Shown here piece after piece: positions 8,856 to 17,061 of a stretch of DNA of 64,000 bases. The translations under genes were made by a program, and so were the position numbers. The DNA lies in NCBI RefSeq assembly GCF_020216065.1, contig NZ_JAIWNA010000006.1, positions 124,001 to 188,000 of the forward strand. The letters are read 5' to 3'. The stretch comes from Nocardia rosealba (GTDB lineage Bacteria > Actinomycetota > Actinomycetes > Mycobacteriales > Mycobacteriaceae). The first letter of the stretch is position 1; every line of letters begins with the position of its first letter. Below the pieces are notes generated by a model that made no database searches, was not told where the DNA came from, and saw only the letters and a program-made list of their open reading frames with translations.

Positions 8856-9656
8856 TCAGGCATTGATGGGCAGTGAGATCACCACCTCCTGTTCGTCACC
8901 GGGCAGGTAGTGGACGCCGATGATGCGTCCCACCTGCACCGATCCGATCGCGGTCGGCGGCAGGTACTTCTCGGCACCGGTCTGGAAGGTGGTGCCGTCG
9001 GGCCGGGTGACCACCAGTCCGAGCACCACCTCGGTGTACCCGCCCCGGATCCGGCCGGGCACATCCAGACTGCGGACCACCGCCTGGGCGGCGATGCCGC
9101 GTTCGGCGATGTCGAGCTTGTCCCGGGTGGTGATGCCCTTGCGGATGAGCGATTCGTTCATGGCGCGCTGGGCGGCGCCTGCATCGCCGGAGCGGTCGAC
9201 CTCCACCTTGTCGGTGCGGCCGGGCAGGTATCGCACCGGCAGGACCACACCGGGTCGCAGCAGTGCCAGTTCGGTGAGCGGCACGATCATCTTCGCGTGG
9301 GAGTCGAAGGTCTTGCCGTCGGCGCCTTCGACCCGGAATTCGATCCGCACCTGCGGCTGGTCGTTGACCGACACCCCGGTCTGGCGGAACGAGGTGATGG
9401 TGCCGATACCGATCTCACCGCTGCGGAACTCCGAGCTGTTGTGACCGGTGAAGGCCTCGAAGATGCCGTCGCCGGTGAAGGCGAAGACCATCGGCACGAT
9501 CGTCAGCGCGATGATGGGCAACGCCATCTGCGGGCCGACCCAGCCGAGCATGGTGCCGGTGAATTCGTCGGGGGTGTAGGTGAGGCCGTAGTAGAGGTAG
9601 TAGCCGATGGCCAGGATTCCGAAGGCGACCGCGGCCGCACGCAGCTTGGATTTCAT
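8856..9656 (-). CDS. Membrane protein with DUF3592-like extracytoplasmic domain
   Basis: 266 residues with two N-terminal hydrophobic helices (about 6-26 and 38-60). A long hydrophilic region follows with two related beta-rich halves, each combining a strand pattern with LRPGVVLPVRYLPG or VGRIIGVHYLPGDEQEV. The VxYxPG type of motif recalls DUF3592 proteins, whose function is unknown. GAGGAG precedes the ATG by a few bases. The next gene downstream is phoX, 123 bp away; the gene upstream on the same strand is the lipoprotein at 9704. No function is assigned. Confidence 0.7.
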   Translation of the reverse strand: MKSKLRAAAVAFGILAIGYYLYYGLTYTPDEFTGTMLGWVGPQMALPIIALTIVPMVFAFTGDGIFEAFTGHNSSEFRSGEIGIGTITSFRQTGVSVNDQPQVRIEFRVEGADGKTFDSHAKMIVPLTELALLRPGVVLPVRYLPGRTDKVEVDRSGDAGAAQRAMNESLIRKGITTRDKLDIAERGIAAQAVVRSLDVPGRIRGGYTEVVLGLVVTRPDGTTFQTGAEKYLPPTAIGSVQVGRIIGVHYLPGDEQEVVISLPINA

Positions 9657-9703
9657 GATTCTCCTCGGGATGGATGCGACCGGATCGCGATCAGGGGGTC
9701 AGG

Positions 9704-10216
9704 TCAGCCGACGATGGTGGAGCAGGCGAAGGTGATGTCGAACTTCACCGTCGACGGGCCCGCCAGCGGGTTGGTCATGTCGGGGGCGCCGACGCCCTCA
9801 CCGGTGACGCGGAAAGTGTTGCCGTCCTTGGCGAGGGTGGCCGAGCCGCCGGGCTGGCCGTTGCCGTAGCCGACGGCGTACGGCATGCCGCTCGACCCGC
9901 CCTGGCTGCCCGCGATGGCGACGGCCTGCACCGTTTCGCCCTCCAGCGTCGCGCTCACCGACAGGCTGCCGTAGGTGGCGTTGGCCGTGTCGGTGAGGGC
10001 GAGTGCCAGTGTTCCGGCCTGCTTGGCGCAGGTGGTGTCGAACTTCGCGGTCAGTTCCTTGCCGTCGACGCTGGCGGTGGACCTGCCCGCGGCCGGCGCC
10101 GGGGCGGCGGTGCTGGACGGGGTGCTGGTGGAGCTGCCGGTGTCGCTGCAGCCGGTGACGAACAGGGCGGTCGCGGCGGAGGCGGCGGCGAGGGTGGCGA
10201 TCAGCTTGGTGTTCAT
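9704..10216 (-). CDS. LpqH-like (19-kDa antigen family) lipoprotein
   Basis: 170 residues with a signal peptide and lipobox FVTGC (Cys23), then a Ser/Thr/Pro/Ala-rich linker to about residue 45. The folded domain (ASVDGKELTAKFDTTCAKQAG to VKFDITFACSTIVG) has two Cys residues and the general layout of mycobacterial LpqH, a surface lipoprotein seen by the host TLR2 receptor. Similarity is by pattern only, so the symbol is withheld. It is divergent from the four-gene CHAT block, with 129 bp between starts. It may be co-transcribed with the membrane protein at 8856, 47 bp downstream. Confidence 0.75.
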   Translation of the reverse strand: MNTKLIATLAAASAATALFVTGCSDTGSSTSTPSSTAAPAPAAGRSTASVDGKELTAKFDTTCAKQAGTLALALTDTANATYGSLSVSATLEGETVQAVAIAGSQGGSSGMPYAVGYGNGQPGGSATLAKDGNTFRVTGEGVGAPDMTNPLAGPSTVKFDITFACSTIVG

Positions 10217-10310
10217 GGTGTTTCCGTTCTCTCTCGGTGTGAGCGGGTCGGTGAACCCGTTGCGAGAAAGGTAGAAATCGCGCGCCGCCTACCGATCCCA
10301 AGTTTTCCCT

Positions 10311-10339
10311 CGGACAGTCGGCTGACCTGCGGTTACCCT
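10311..10339 (+). promoter_or_regulatory. Candidate leaderless promoter of the CHAT block
   Basis: CGGACA (10311-10316) and TACCCT (10334-10339) are 17 bp apart. The ATG of the first gene begins seven bases after the -10 element, where transcription would start. No Shine-Dalgarno sequence is visible, consistent with a leaderless mRNA, which is common in actinobacteria. Confidence 0.45.
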
Positions 10340-10345
10340 GGTCGA

Positions 10346-11698
10346 ATGCGAAGACCCCGCGCCATGGTGCTCGACGAGGTGTGGCGCGGGCTCGACGGTG
10401 TCGACGCCTTGAGCGGACCACAGGGTGCGCCGTTGCGGCGCACCGTGAAACTGATCCTCGACCCGCTGGTGATCCGGCCGGTGCAGCATCCGCGGTGCGC
10501 GGGCAGCGTCCTCGACGCCGACGGCGTCACCTTGCTGACCTCCCTGGTACTCGCGCGTTCCGATGCGCTGCGGGCCTGCGCGAGCTGGTTCACCGTGCTC
10601 AAGCAGGCGCGGCGCGCCTTACGGATCACCGAGGGCAACGCGCAGGATCTGTACTTCCAGCGGTGCTTCGAACTGGCGACTCTGCACGGTGAACCGGGAG
10701 CGGATGCCCGCGAGCGTGCCGTCGCGGTGCTACGCGAGGTGCACGAGGGAACGGGCGGGCGCACGACGACGGCGCTGAAAAACCTGGTGACCGAACCGAA
10801 CCGGCTCGCCGAACTGACATCGCTCATCGAGTCCGCTTGGCGCACACGGCCATTGGCGAGCTCTGGTGCGCGCGACCTCGCCTCCGCGCTGATCGAACTA
10901 CTCGACGCGAGCACTCTGGCCCGCGAGGGTGACCCCGCCGACGCCGGCCCGCTGCTCGACGAGCTGATCGAGGACAAGGTCGGCACCCACCGAGGAATCG
11001 CCCTGTGGCGCCCGCATCCCAGGCACGGTGCCGACGACCTGGGCCTGACCCTGCACGAATGCCCACCACGCCCCGTTGTCGGCGCCACCGCATCGACCGC
11101 CACCCTCGCGCTCCCGTTCGACCGGAGCATCTACGAACGTGTCTTCACCGTTCTGCAGGGCAGCATCGACCGGACCGACCTGCCCGAACTGCCGACGTTG
11201 GTGAGCACCGAGGTGACCCGGAGCTGTTCGCCGTGGGGGTTGCTCGACGAATCTCTTCGGGTGACGGCGTCAGCGGGTTGTGAACTGGCGCTCGGACTTT
11301 CACCGTTGGGTGCGATGTCGGTAGCACCGAACCCGGTCGTGATGTCCGACGCTCGCGGTGAACGCGGGTCGCGGGCGCACGCGGTGGTGAACGCGCGATG
11401 GCGTCGGGAAGCATATGTCCTGCAAGCGCGGCGCTACTCGGTGCACCTCGGTGAGATAGCGAGCGGACCGCTGGACGTGGTCGCCGCTGAGCTGCGGATA
11501 CCGTGGCGCCCGTATCTGCGCAGGTTGTGGGTGCGGTTGCACGGCCGGGACGTACGCGAGCTCGCGGTGTTCGATCCGGCCGAGCTGTGGGATCTGCTCG
11601 ATGGGGTGGCGCGGTCGGTGATGCTCGATCATCGGACGCGGGTGAAACAGGCGCTCACCGTCGCGACTGTCGATATCGAAGAGGCGAGGGCCAGTTGA
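10346..11698 (+). CDS. Unrecognised protein, first gene of the CHAT/TPR block
   Basis: 450 residues, not recognised. It has no signal peptide or membrane helix, so it is likely cytosolic. The N-terminal half is mainly helical (for example SLVLARSDALRACASWFTVLKQARRAL). The centre (about 210-330) is rich in beta-type sequence. The C-terminus is basic (RPYLRRLWVRLHGRD; MLDHRTRVKQAL). No nuclease, ATPase or HTH motif stands out. The start chosen is the ATG at 10346, just after a candidate -10 element. The stop TGA shares a base with the next ATG (TGATG at 11696-11700), implying translational coupling. The tight link to a TPR protein and a CHAT protease suggests a regulatory or substrate role in that system. 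Confidence 0.8.
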   Translation: MRRPRAMVLDEVWRGLDGVDALSGPQGAPLRRTVKLILDPLVIRPVQHPRCAGSVLDADGVTLLTSLVLARSDALRACASWFTVLKQARRALRITEGNAQDLYFQRCFELATLHGEPGADARERAVAVLREVHEGTGGRTTTALKNLVTEPNRLAELTSLIESAWRTRPLASSGARDLASALIELLDASTLAREGDPADAGPLLDELIEDKVGTHRGIALWRPHPRHGADDLGLTLHECPPRPVVGATASTATLALPFDRSIYERVFTVLQGSIDRTDLPELPTLVSTEVTRSCSPWGLLDESLRVTASAGCELALGLSPLGAMSVAPNPVVMSDARGERGSRAHAVVNARWRREAYVLQARRYSVHLGEIASGPLDVVAAELRIPWRPYLRRLWVRLHGRDVRELAVFDPAELWDLLDGVARSVMLDHRTRVKQALTVATVDIEEARAS

Positions 11699-12792
11699 TG
11701 ATTCGGCTCAGCCGCTCCGAGGGGTTGGTGACCGTCGGTCCCGGCCCCTTGATCACCGATATCTCGGCACCGTTGGACGCGATGGTTCTCGAAGTTGTTG
11801 GTGGACATCTCAGTTGGAGCGTTCTCGACGATCGGCAGATGCCTGCCGCTGTGCTCGACGATGCGGATGCCGCGCAGGACTGGCTGTGGGCGATCTATGG
11901 GGAGAGCGTCGCGCTGGCGGTGGCTGACGGTGTCGACGGCGAGCTCGCCACCGAACCAGCGCGCGCGGATCTGGTGGTCGCTTTGCGGCGGCTGGCCTAC
12001 GCGCACTGGGCTTCTCGATGGTGGCCCGCATCGACTGTCGACGGGATACCGGCCCTCGACCCAAACCTTCTGGACGAGGAAATTCGGCAGCTTTCCGAGA
12101 GGTGCGAGATGGTGCTCGCGGACTCGGAGCTCATAGGGATCGGCACGGGCGAGGACCTTGCCGACCTCACCTACCGGCGAGACGCGCCCGCCCAACAGTC
12201 CGCTCCACCCGCCCGGTCGACGCAGTCGGGTGACGACGCGACCGGCCCGATGGCCGAAGCGGGGCATGAATCAACCTCTCGCGCTGATGATTACGCGCTT
12301 GCCGCAGGCGGGACGCGGGCCGGCGACGGCCTTGTCATGACACGTGGAAGTGGTGATTGGGATTGGCGGCGATGCCCGCCGGGGCTGTTCGACGCAGGCG
12401 GGAATACGTTGTCCTGGAACGTTGTACGCAGTTCCGGTGGGTCCAAGGTGCGCGTCACGGTTGTTGCCGCACCGGACTGCCCACCGAATGTTCCCGAGCA
12501 CCTGCGCCCTCGCGTCGGGCTCGGCTTCGACATCGGAACCGAGCTCTTCGTCACCATCGGGCTGAAGCTGCGGACAGACAGCTGGTCGGCCGAGATCCAG
12601 CTACCGGAGGGCGTCGAAACCTTCACCACTCTCTCGGTTTTCGTCCCCGGCGTCGGCCCGGAGAGCACCCACGACGAATCCGCTGAGCGTGCGCGCATCC
12701 GCGACTTCGTCCGCAGACGGCTCACCGGCCAGACCACCGACCCGCTGCTCACCGCCGAATCCGCAGCGGCCGAGTCCGACGAGGACTTCTGA
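11698..12792 (+). CDS. Unrecognised protein, second gene of the CHAT/TPR block
   Basis: 364 residues, not recognised, soluble. Residues 1-150 form an acidic, mostly helical region (LEVVGGHLSWSVLDDRQMPAA; DLVVALRRLAYAHWASRWWP). Residues 160-225 are low-complexity and probably disordered. The C-terminal part (about 235-330) looks like a beta-sandwich (WNVVRSSGGSKVRVTVVAAP; GLGFDIGTELFVTIGLKLRTDSWSAEIQLPEG), followed by an acidic tail ending SDEDF. This sandwich could be an adaptor or binding domain. It overlaps the preceding stop by one base, and the TPR gene begins 39 bp downstream, so all three are probably one transcript. Confidence 0.78.
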   Translation: MIRLSRSEGLVTVGPGPLITDISAPLDAMVLEVVGGHLSWSVLDDRQMPAAVLDDADAAQDWLWAIYGESVALAVADGVDGELATEPARADLVVALRRLAYAHWASRWWPASTVDGIPALDPNLLDEEIRQLSERCEMVLADSELIGIGTGEDLADLTYRRDAPAQQSAPPARSTQSGDDATGPMAEAGHESTSRADDYALAAGGTRAGDGLVMTRGSGDWDWRRCPPGLFDAGGNTLSWNVVRSSGGSKVRVTVVAAPDCPPNVPEHLRPRVGLGFDIGTELFVTIGLKLRTDSWSAEIQLPEGVETFTTLSVFVPGVGPESTHDESAERARIRDFVRRRLTGQTTDPLLTAESAAAESDEDF

Positions 12793-12831
12793 TGCGCGCA
12801 GGCACCGCCCGAACGACAAGGAGCCGATGCG

Positions 12832-14343
12832 ATGGCAGCGACCGGTAGAACATCGGACGGCGACGACGACCAGCTCGCCGCGGGCTATGCGGCCTACCAG
12901 CGTGGTGACGTGCTCGGGGCGCTGGAGATCTTCGAACGCGCCGCGCAGGACGCACCGCCCCGATTGCGCAGCGCCGCGCTGATCAATGCGGCGAGCATGG
13001 CCGACGAGCTGGGCGAGCATCGACGGTCGGTGAGTCTGATGCGGACCGCGCTTGCCGTGATGCCGGCCGACGCGGCGCATCAACGACCGGCCGCACTGGT
13101 CAATCTGTCGCAGGCATACCAGCATCTGGGTGAACTCGATTCCGCCCAGGAGACGCTGGAAGAGGCCCGGCTGCTGCTCGCCGACGGCACCGACCAGGGC
13201 TTGTTGCCGGTGGCGTGCCTGCTCTCGCTGACGGCTGTCGCGCTGCACCGCCAGCAGTGGGCGCGGGCCAATGAGCTCGCCGCCGAGTCGCTCGACGTCA
13301 CGCGCCGGCTGGCGCCCGAGCTGATCGGTCATCCGCTGATGAATCTGGCGGCCGCGTCGTTCGAGATCGGCCGACGTGAGCTGGCCGTCGACTTCGCGCA
13401 GCAGGCGCTGGCCGCGTTCGAGGCGGCGGGCGATGCCGCGGCCGTGGCCGAAACCCAGCAGAACCTGGCCATCATGTTCGTGCGGTCGGGCCGCTTCGGC
13501 GATGCCGAGGAGCCGTTGGCGGCCAGCCAGGGGTTCTTCGCGGGAGCCGAGCTGGAGCATCGCGCGGGTATCGGCGCGAAAACCTACGGCTACCTGGCCG
13601 AAGGCAGGGGTGACTTCGACACCGCGCGCGCCCGATATCGGCATGCGCTCGATTGTTTCGACAAGGCCGGTGCAGTGCTCGACGCGGCCGATGTGCGGTT
13701 GCGGCTGGCCACCGTCGCCGCCGCCGAGGACGACCTCGCCCTCGCGGAGGAACTGCTCGCGATGTCGTTCGAGGTCTACGCCGAACACGGTCTCGGAATG
13801 CACTGCGCGCAGCTCGATTACTGGCACGCCGAATTGTTGCACCGGAGGATCGAGTCCGACGCTCAGCCCGATCCGGCCACACTGTCGCGCGCGCTCACCC
13901 TCGCGGTCCCTGCCGCGCTGGCCATCGATGCGGTCCGCCACACCCTGCCCAACGGGAACCAGCGCGAACACTGGCACCGCACGGTCGCCGAACCCGCCAT
14001 GCGCCTGGCCTTTCAGTGCGCGGCCCGCACCGGGGACGGGCAATTGGTTGCAGACCTGGTCGACAGCCGTTGCGCGGGAACAGCTCTCGATGTCGGGCTC
14101 CTGGCCGAACCGCCCTCGGCCACTCTCGAATTCGAGCTGCTCGACCCGCCCCCACCCGACGACGCGACCCCAGCCCTTCACCTCGGCACCGCCCTCGCCG
14201 ACGTAGCCGCAGCAGCAGGAATCCCCGTGGCCCCACCGCCCCGCCTTTCCGATAACGGTCGACTCCTTCTGTCCGACTACATTTCCCACGCCGAGCAGCG
14301 GTACGGCCGGCTGATCCGCGACGAACGGGTGATCGCCCTGTGA
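12832..14343 (+). CDS. TPR-repeat protein paired with the CHAT protease
   Basis: 503 residues. From about residue 12 to 320 the sequence is a chain of 34-residue helical hairpins with TPR spacing (DQLAAGYAAYQRGDVLGALE; ALVNLSQAYQHLGELDSAQE; AAVAETQQNLAIMFVRSGRF; GYLAEGRGDFDTARARYRHA), about eight to ten repeats. The remaining 180 residues are a non-TPR C-terminal region ending SHAEQRYGRLIRDERVIAL. TPR arrays bind peptides and partner proteins and are classic companions of CHAT proteases, often fused in one chain. Here they are separate genes 141 bp apart. A role as sensor or regulator of the protease is inferred. Confidence 0.88.
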   Translation: MAATGRTSDGDDDQLAAGYAAYQRGDVLGALEIFERAAQDAPPRLRSAALINAASMADELGEHRRSVSLMRTALAVMPADAAHQRPAALVNLSQAYQHLGELDSAQETLEEARLLLADGTDQGLLPVACLLSLTAVALHRQQWARANELAAESLDVTRRLAPELIGHPLMNLAAASFEIGRRELAVDFAQQALAAFEAAGDAAAVAETQQNLAIMFVRSGRFGDAEEPLAASQGFFAGAELEHRAGIGAKTYGYLAEGRGDFDTARARYRHALDCFDKAGAVLDAADVRLRLATVAAAEDDLALAEELLAMSFEVYAEHGLGMHCAQLDYWHAELLHRRIESDAQPDPATLSRALTLAVPAALAIDAVRHTLPNGNQREHWHRTVAEPAMRLAFQCAARTGDGQLVADLVDSRCAGTALDVGLLAEPPSATLEFELLDPPPPDDATPALHLGTALADVAAAAGIPVAPPPRLSDNGRLLLSDYISHAEQRYGRLIRDERVIAL

Positions 14344-14484
14344 CCGCCGCACTCCCGAGCGCAACGAGCCGGCGCCCGCTCCCCCGCAAGCAACCAGCCG
14401 GCGCCCGGCAATCGGCAAGCCGGCGAGTGCCTGCGCGCCACGAGTCTGTGTCTGCGGCTGTCGACCCCCGAGAGCAATGAGTGA

Positions 14485-15741
14485 GTGACCGTGAGCATTG
14501 AACAGCCGACCACGCTGATCCGGATGGCCGATGCCGGCGACGTCTACGTTTCCTGGAGGTGGGTCGGCGACACTTCGGCGCGCGGGGTGGCGATGCTGCC
14601 GCGTGATGATGTGCGTGCGGTGTTGCGACAGCTGGCCGCAGCTGTGCCTGATCCCAGCCGCCCGGACGAGTTGAGCCGGGTGATGACCGAGGGCGCACTG
14701 GTCGATCCCGAGGCGGAAAACGCACTGGCGCAGGCATTGTCGCGGGCACTGCTCCCATACGGGCTGGCGGTGCAACTGTACGAACTGTCGCAGCGGGGCA
14801 CTCGACCGCATCTGCGGATTCAGCCGTCGCCTCGGCTCGCCCAGGTTCCGTGGGAGATCATCGCGCCCGATCCGGCGATCCGGCTCCTCGATATCGCCGA
14901 TGTGAGCCTGCTGGCGCCGGTGTCGGTGGTTCGGGCACCGGATCGAATGGTGCGGCGCTGGAGTGAGACCCGGGACCTGCCGGTGGTGGCGGTGCTGGAT
15001 CCGCGAGTTCCCGGTTTCCGCGCGGACTCCGAGCTCGGGTCGGTGCTCGGCCGCCCGAGTGCGGATTCCGTTGTGGCGCAACATTTCAGTACCTACGGTG
15101 ACCGCGTCGTGCCGACGGTCGCCGATACGGTGGAACTGTTCCGTCGCACCGATCTGGACCGCGACTGGCTGTCCGACACACTCCGCGCGGGCGCGAGCCG
15201 CCTGATCTACGTCGGCCATGTCACCGCACCCGCACCGGAGTCCGGGGAAAGCGAGCACGCGCAACTGCACCTGGCGTGCACCACGGACACTCGTGGCTTC
15301 GCGGCGCCGACCCGCTCCCACCGCCCGCTGTCGGCCAAGGACCTGCTGCTCGGCACCTACACCCTCGACCCCACCCCGGTCCCCGGCCGCGACCTGTGGC
15401 CGATGCCGAGCCGGGTAGCGCTCATCGCCTGCGAAAGCGGTGGCGACCAGCGCTTCACCGAAGCCCTCGGCCTGACAACCGCAGCGCTGTCGGCAGGCGC
15501 CGAACTAGTCACCGCCACCCGCTGGCCGCTGCCCACCGACCACGCCTTCCACACCCTCACCGCGACGACCGGCTACCCGCTGCAAGCCGCCATCCGCGCC
15601 GTCGACACCGCCCACGACTCCCCCACCCCGGTATCGACCCTCCTGAACTGGCAACGAACCCAGCTCGCAGCATGGCAAACCACCCCGACCCCCGAGAACT
15701 CCCCGCTCCTCTGGTCGGCCTTCGCCACTGTCACCGATTGA
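14485..15741 (+). CDS. CHAT-domain cysteine protease
   Basis: 418 residues from a GTG at 14485 (another GTG six bases later is possible). The C-terminal half is a CHAT (caspase-HetF-associated-with-TPR) domain. RLIYVGHVTAPAP supplies the catalytic His (H245) and VALIACESGGDQRF the catalytic Cys (C316). TTAALSAGAELVTATRWPLP then matches the usual post-Cys pattern. The preceding segment RPHLRIQPSPRLAQVPWEII is also typical. The N-terminal 90 residues are a separate, mostly helical region. Known relatives include separase-like and caspase-like proteases that act in bacterial death or defence pathways, such as those next to gasdermins or in Craspase. The target here is unknown. Confidence 0.88.
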   Translation: MTVSIEQPTTLIRMADAGDVYVSWRWVGDTSARGVAMLPRDDVRAVLRQLAAAVPDPSRPDELSRVMTEGALVDPEAENALAQALSRALLPYGLAVQLYELSQRGTRPHLRIQPSPRLAQVPWEIIAPDPAIRLLDIADVSLLAPVSVVRAPDRMVRRWSETRDLPVVAVLDPRVPGFRADSELGSVLGRPSADSVVAQHFSTYGDRVVPTVADTVELFRRTDLDRDWLSDTLRAGASRLIYVGHVTAPAPESGESEHAQLHLACTTDTRGFAAPTRSHRPLSAKDLLLGTYTLDPTPVPGRDLWPMPSRVALIACESGGDQRFTEALGLTTAALSAGAELVTATRWPLPTDHAFHTLTATTGYPLQAAIRAVDTAHDSPTPVSTLLNWQRTQLAAWQTTPTPENSPLLWSAFATVTD

Positions 15742-15914
15742 CCAGCTTGCCTGGTCGGCGGTGCAACCACCGCGACCGCTCAACCGGCGATCCCGACCGC
15801 AACCCCGGTCTCGGCCGCGACGGCGATGTCTCGGTTCAGCCGCCCTCGCTTTCAGCGACATCCTCGAAGACCCGCAGTGGCTGCGGCCGGCGGCACCACA
15901 GCGGGCCGGGGCGG

Positions 15915-16211
15915 TCAGTGGTCGTCGTAGTGCCCGTCGTGGGGTGCGTGGCGGTGGCCGTCGTGGATGTAGTCGACGTGGTCGTTGTGTGGGACGGCGA
16001 CGTGCCCACAGCCGGGGCCGTGGACGTGGTCGTGGTTGGAGCAGGCGACGTGTGACGAGGGTTCGCACTCGTCGAAGTGGCCCTCGTGTTCGCGGTGCAA
16101 ATGCCCGTCGTGGACGTAGTCGACGTGGTCCTGGTGGGGGACGGCGACGTGCCCACAGGTGGGGCCGTGGACGTGGGTGTGCTGCGGATGTTCGGCGTGC
16201 GCGGTGGTCAT
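15915..16211 (-). CDS. Histidine-rich tandem-repeat protein, probable zinc/nickel binder
   Basis: 98 residues, more than a quarter of them His. The protein is one unit of about 38 residues repeated twice. Each unit begins HVHGPxCGHVAVPHxDHVDY, then runs (V/I)HDGHxHxxHxGHxD. Differences between the copies are mostly conservative. There is no signal peptide, so it should be cytosolic. GGAGGAG lies five bases upstream of the ATG, pointing to efficient translation. Dense HxH, CGH and DGH motifs imply storage, buffering or delivery of Zn, Ni or Co; no enzyme motif is seen. Neighbouring genes are transport and protease genes and do not identify the metal. Confidence 0.85.
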   Translation of the reverse strand: MTTAHAEHPQHTHVHGPTCGHVAVPHQDHVDYVHDGHLHREHEGHFDECEPSSHVACSNHDHVHGPGCGHVAVPHNDHVDYIHDGHRHAPHDGHYDDH

Positions 16212-16295
16212 CTGCTCTCCTCCGGGTCGAATCGAGCTTGCAACTCTCCCGACATTAGCAGTTGCGCATACGTTGCTGCGAGCCCTTCGTGCTGG

Positions 16296-17021
16296 TCAGA
16301 GGACCTGATCGAGGAAGCGGCGCAGACGCGGGGTCTTGGCATCGTCGAACAGTTCGCCGGGCGCGCCGGTCTCCACGACCTGGCCCTGATCCATGAACAC
16401 CACGCTGTCGGAGACGCTGCGCGCGAACCCCATCTCGTGGGTCACCACGATCATCGACATGCCGCCGGCGGCGAGGTCGGCCATGAGCGCGAGCACGCCC
16501 TTCACCAGCTCGGGGTCGAGCGCGGAGGTGGCCTCGTCGAAGAACATCAGTTCCGGTTTCATGGCGAGGGCGCGGGCGATGGCGACGCGCTGCTGCTGAC
16601 CACCCGACAGCGAACCTGGTCGCGCGTCGGCCTTGTCGGCAAGGCCGACGATCTCGAGCTGCTCCACCGCGAGCGCCCGTGCCTGCTCGGTCGAGAGCCC
16701 GCGCAGTTTGCGCGGTCCGAGGGCGATATTGTCGGCGACCGTTTTGTGCGGGAACAGGTTGAACTGCTGGAACACCATGCCGATGCGCTGACGCAACCGG
16801 TCGGGGTTCTCGCGCAGCACCGATTCGCCGTCGAGCAGGATGTCGCCGGAATCGGGTTCGTGCAGGCGGTTGAGCACCCGCAGCAGGGTCGACTTGCCGG
16901 AACCGGACGGCCCGATGACGGTGGTGGTCCGGCCCGCGTCGACGTGGATGTCGACGCCGCGCAGGATGTGATTGTTGCCCAGCGTCAGATGCAGGCCGGT
17001 ACCGGTCAGGGATGCACTCAT
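16296..17021 (-). CDS. Polar amino acid ABC transporter ATP-binding protein (GlnQ-like)
   Basis: 241 residues from ATG 17021, which has AAGGAG about ten bases upstream; an ATG-like extension to 17042 is less likely. All ATPase motifs are present: Walker A GPSGSGKST, Q-loop, signature LSGGQQQR, Walker B LMFFDEATSALD and the switch His in VVTHEMGFA. The sequence style is that of the GlnQ/HisP family, which powers uptake of glutamine, glutamate or other polar amino acids. It lies directly downstream of its presumed permease/binding-protein partner on the same strand, 40 bp apart, so the two form one operon. Confidence 0.93.
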   Translation of the reverse strand: MSASLTGTGLHLTLGNNHILRGVDIHVDAGRTTTVIGPSGSGKSTLLRVLNRLHEPDSGDILLDGESVLRENPDRLRQRIGMVFQQFNLFPHKTVADNIALGPRKLRGLSTEQARALAVEQLEIVGLADKADARPGSLSGGQQQRVAIARALAMKPELMFFDEATSALDPELVKGVLALMADLAAGGMSMIVVTHEMGFARSVSDSVVFMDQGQVVETGAPGELFDDAKTPRLRRFLDQVL

Positions 17022-17061
17022 CGAGCTGTAACTCCTTCGCAAGCGCGGGCGGGCGTGGCGG

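Noticed and set aside
12601..15321. 906-codon minus-strand frame opposite the TPR and CHAT genes
   Set aside because: Same GC-driven shadow. Its protein lacks recognisable domains while both plus-strand genes have clear TPR and CHAT patterns.
15836..16156. His/Thr-rich minus-strand frame overlapping the histidine-rich gene
   Set aside because: A different reading frame of the same repeats; the frame with strong GGAGGAG site and conserved HxH units is the real one.
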